Source: Rhodospirillaceae bacterium
GTDB lineage: Bacteria > Pseudomonadota > Alphaproteobacteria > MPNO01 > UBA2964
Reading direction: 5' to 3'
NCBI GenBank assembly: GCA_002724505.1
Contig: PBOV01000125.1
Coordinates: forward strand, 1-7,830
Length of the DNA stretch: 7,830 nucleotides
Shown: positions 6,299 to 7,830 of the stretch, one piece after another
How positions within the stretch are numbered: position 1 is the stretch's first letter
Layout of the letters: every line of letters starts with the position of its first letter
Notes under the pieces: model-generated
Databases searched by the model: none
Seen by the model: only the letters and a program-made list of their open reading frames with translations
What the model was told of the DNA's origin: nothing
Translations under genes and position numbers: made by a program

Positions 6299-7624
6299 AT
6301 GTCAGGTTTAGAAATTGGTGTTCTTGGGTTTGTAATTCTTTTGATTTTGTTGGCGGTTCGTATTCCGATAGCCGTGGCGATGCTAACTGTCGGGTTGGTA
6401 GGATATTTGATCATAGCCGGACCTGCAGCTCTTCTGAGTTATCTTAAAGGGGAAATGTATTGGCGCTTTACGACTTTTGACCTGTCCGTTGTGCCACTTT
6501 TTGTTTTAATGGGACAGTTCGCCGCTAAGGCGGGGCTGAGCCAGGCGCTCTTTAAGGCAGCTAATGTGTGGCTGGGTCATTATAGAGGTGGTATCGCAAT
6601 GGCCGCGGTTGGCGGTTGTGGTGGTTTTGGAGCAATTAGTGGATCATCGCTGGCAACAGCTGCTACAATGGGGCAGGTCGCGCTGCCTGAACTCAAACGC
6701 TACAACTATGCTGGGTCATTAGCGACAGGCGCGTTGGCCGCTGGCGGCACGCTTGGTATTTTGATCCCGCCGTCGGTGGTGCTGATCATTTACGCGATTA
6801 TGGTTGAAGCCAATATCGTCACGTTGTTCCAGGCGGCCTTTATCCCCGGCATTCTCGCGGCGCTTGGCTACATGGCAACAATCGCTATTGTTGTGAGGAT
6901 CAACCCGGAGGCTGGTCCGGCAGGACCGAAGGCAACCCGGAGCGAGCAGTTTCTCGCTCTTCTCGATATTTGGCCGGTTATTGTTATCTTCCTCCTGGTG
7001 ATGGGCGGTATTTATCTCGGCTTCTTTACCCCGACCGAAGGGGCCGGGGTGGGGTCTGTTGGGACCTTCTTAATTGCTCTGTCCCGCGGTGGTATGAAGT
7101 TTAAAGATTTCATCGACGCTTTGATAAGTACGGCGACGACTACAGCACTAATATTCCTAATATTACTAGGTGCGGCAGTGTTTAACGCTTTCCTTGGCTT
7201 CTCTCAGCTGCCATTGGCGGCGGCGACTTTCTTTAAGGAATCTGGCCTGCCGCCGATGAGTGTTCTGCTCATGATGGTGGTGCTCTTCATTATGCTTGGG
7301 TTTGTTATGGATTCACTGTCGATGATCCTGCTGACAGTGCCGATCTTCTGGCCGATCATCGCGGTCCTTGACTTTGGTCTTGCACCTGAAGATCTCAAGC
7401 TTTGGTTTGGTATTATTACGCTGATCGTGGTGGAGGTTGGGCTGATAACTCCGCCGGTTGGTCTAAATGTCTTTGTTATCAATTCGATGGCTAAGGATGT
7501 TCCGATGATAGAAACCTTTAAGGGCGTTGTCCCTTTCTTTGTTTCAGATGGAATTCGTGTCGCCTTCATTATTTTCTTTCCGGCGATAACTCTGATTTTG
7601 CCACGATTATTTGGCAGCGAGTAA
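6299..7624 (+). CDS. dctM: TRAP transporter large membrane subunit, DctM family
   Basis: A 441-residue hydrophobic inner-membrane permease of normal length. It has many membrane segments and the hallmark DctM motifs: GGFGAISGSSLATAATMG (108-125), ALPELKRYNY (128-137), GTLGILIPPS (150-159), TPTEGAG (244-250), GFVMDSLSMILLTVPIF (334-350) and LITPPVGLN (382-390). These belong to the two inverted-repeat scoop domains that bind sodium and substrate in DctM/SiaM-type proteins. It carries substrate received from DctP across the membrane by an elevator movement, with sodium as the driving ion. ATG 6299 is nine bases after dctQ. Its AGGA ribosome binding site (6288-6291) overlaps the dctQ stop codon, so the two membrane genes are tightly coupled. 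The gene ends five bases before the stop of the convergent regulator. Identity is secure; the substrate is unknown. Confidence 0.96.
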   Translation: MSGLEIGVLGFVILLILLAVRIPIAVAMLTVGLVGYLIIAGPAALLSYLKGEMYWRFTTFDLSVVPLFVLMGQFAAKAGLSQALFKAANVWLGHYRGGIAMAAVGGCGGFGAISGSSLATAATMGQVALPELKRYNYAGSLATGALAAGGTLGILIPPSVVLIIYAIMVEANIVTLFQAAFIPGILAALGYMATIAIVVRINPEAGPAGPKATRSEQFLALLDIWPVIVIFLLVMGGIYLGFFTPTEGAGVGSVGTFLIALSRGGMKFKDFIDALISTATTTALIFLILLGAAVFNAFLGFSQLPLAAATFFKESGLPPMSVLLMMVVLFIMLGFVMDSLSMILLTVPIFWPIIAVLDFGLAPEDLKLWFGIITLIVVEVGLITPPVGLNVFVINSMAKDVPMIETFKGVVPFFVSDGIRVAFIIFFPAITLILPRLFGSE

Positions 7625-7629
7625 AGCTT

Positions 7630-7830
7630 TCAGGTTGAGGCGATCCCAAACCTGCCTAGTCTGACCATTTTTTTTATTTCGTCATGCACGAGACGGGAGA
7701 GTTCAACGACAGCAAGACTTGGCGTGCGATCAGCGCGATGCACGAGGGTACGCGTAATGGTGAGCCCTTCCACTGGTGTCGCTTGAAATCGTCCTTCATC
7801 AGAACCGGGCATTATCGAGGAGTAAGGCAA
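7630..7830 (-). CDS. LysR-type transcriptional regulator, C-terminal end (partial)
   Basis: The frame enters from the right edge on the - strand and stops at TGA (complement of 7630-7632), giving the last 66 residues. The pattern is LPYSSIMPGSDEGRF, then LTITRTLVHRADR, then PSLAVVELSRLVHDEIKKMVRLGRF. It resembles the end of the LysR substrate-binding domain, where a short strand (effect on L-x-R) precedes a conserved R-x-PS-x-A-V and a final helix ending L-V-x-x-G. The DNA-binding helix-turn-helix would be at the far end, outside the window. LysR regulators often sense a metabolite handled by adjacent genes, so this one may control the transporter or the enzymes upstream, though its position tail to tail with dctM means the usual divergent promoter is not seen here. 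The family call is fairly good for a short fragment. Confidence 0.72.
   Translation of the reverse strand: MPYSSIMPGSDEGRFQATPVEGLTITRTLVHRADRTPSLAVVELSRLVHDEIKKMVRLGRFGIAST

Noticed and set aside
7204..7569. 121-codon open frame on the - strand
   Set aside because: It lies wholly within dctM opposite strongly conserved motifs, its translation resembles no family, and it is explained by codon bias in a membrane-protein gene.
1..7830. CRISPR array, tRNA, transposase, attachment site or prophage signal
   Set aside because: No spaced direct repeats, cloverleaf-like segments, transposase motifs or terminal inverted repeats were seen on either strand.

Overview
The window looks like part of a bacterial chromosome, probably from a marine alphaproteobacterium; a SAR116- or Rhodospirillales-like lineage is my guess. 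The reasons are moderate, slightly AT-leaning base composition, compact co-directional genes, a three-component TRAP transporter (DctP/DctQ/DctM) with a LysR-type regulator beside it, and the mix of orphan metabolic enzymes. No 16S, tRNA or other phylogenetic marker is present, so the taxonomic call is inference.

Layout: all genes except the last are on the + strand. (1) 1-141 is the 3' end of a glutathionylspermidine-synthase-like ATP-grasp amidoligase. (2) 204-575 is a small protein related to pyruvoyl-dependent S-adenosylmethionine decarboxylase (SpeD). It keeps the processing Ser, catalytic His and Cys at the right spacing, but the surrounding substrate-binding motif is changed. (3) 572-1954 is a DUF3326 protein, joined to the SpeD-like gene by a 4-base ATGA overlap. 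(4) 2006-3562 is an ANL-superfamily acyl-adenylate/acyl-CoA ligase. (5) 3660-4577 is an isopenicillin-N-synthase-like Fe(II)/2-oxoglutarate oxygenase with a complete HxD...H metal triad and RxS co-substrate motif. (6) 4687-5730, 5759-6289 and 6299-7624 encode the periplasmic binding protein, small membrane subunit and large membrane subunit of a TRAP transporter. (7) 7630-7830 on the - strand is the C-terminal end of a LysR-type regulator, convergent with dctM and cut by the window edge.

How they may work together: the first three genes resemble a polyamine or amino-acid conjugation unit, with a decarboxylase-type enzyme, an amidoligase and an uncharacterised DUF3326 protein. The next two form an activation/oxidation pair, and the TRAP system imports an organic anion. 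Same-strand order with gaps of about 50-110 bases suggests one functional locus, but possible promoters before the oxygenase and before dctP mean it may be two or three transcription units. The substrate is unknown.

The most interesting points are the altered SpeD-like enzyme coupled to DUF3326, and a perfect 12-base inverted repeat in the first codons of dctQ that could set the ratio of binding protein to membrane subunits. No mobile elements, CRISPR arrays, tRNAs or rRNAs were seen. No gene-free stretch exceeds about 110 bases.
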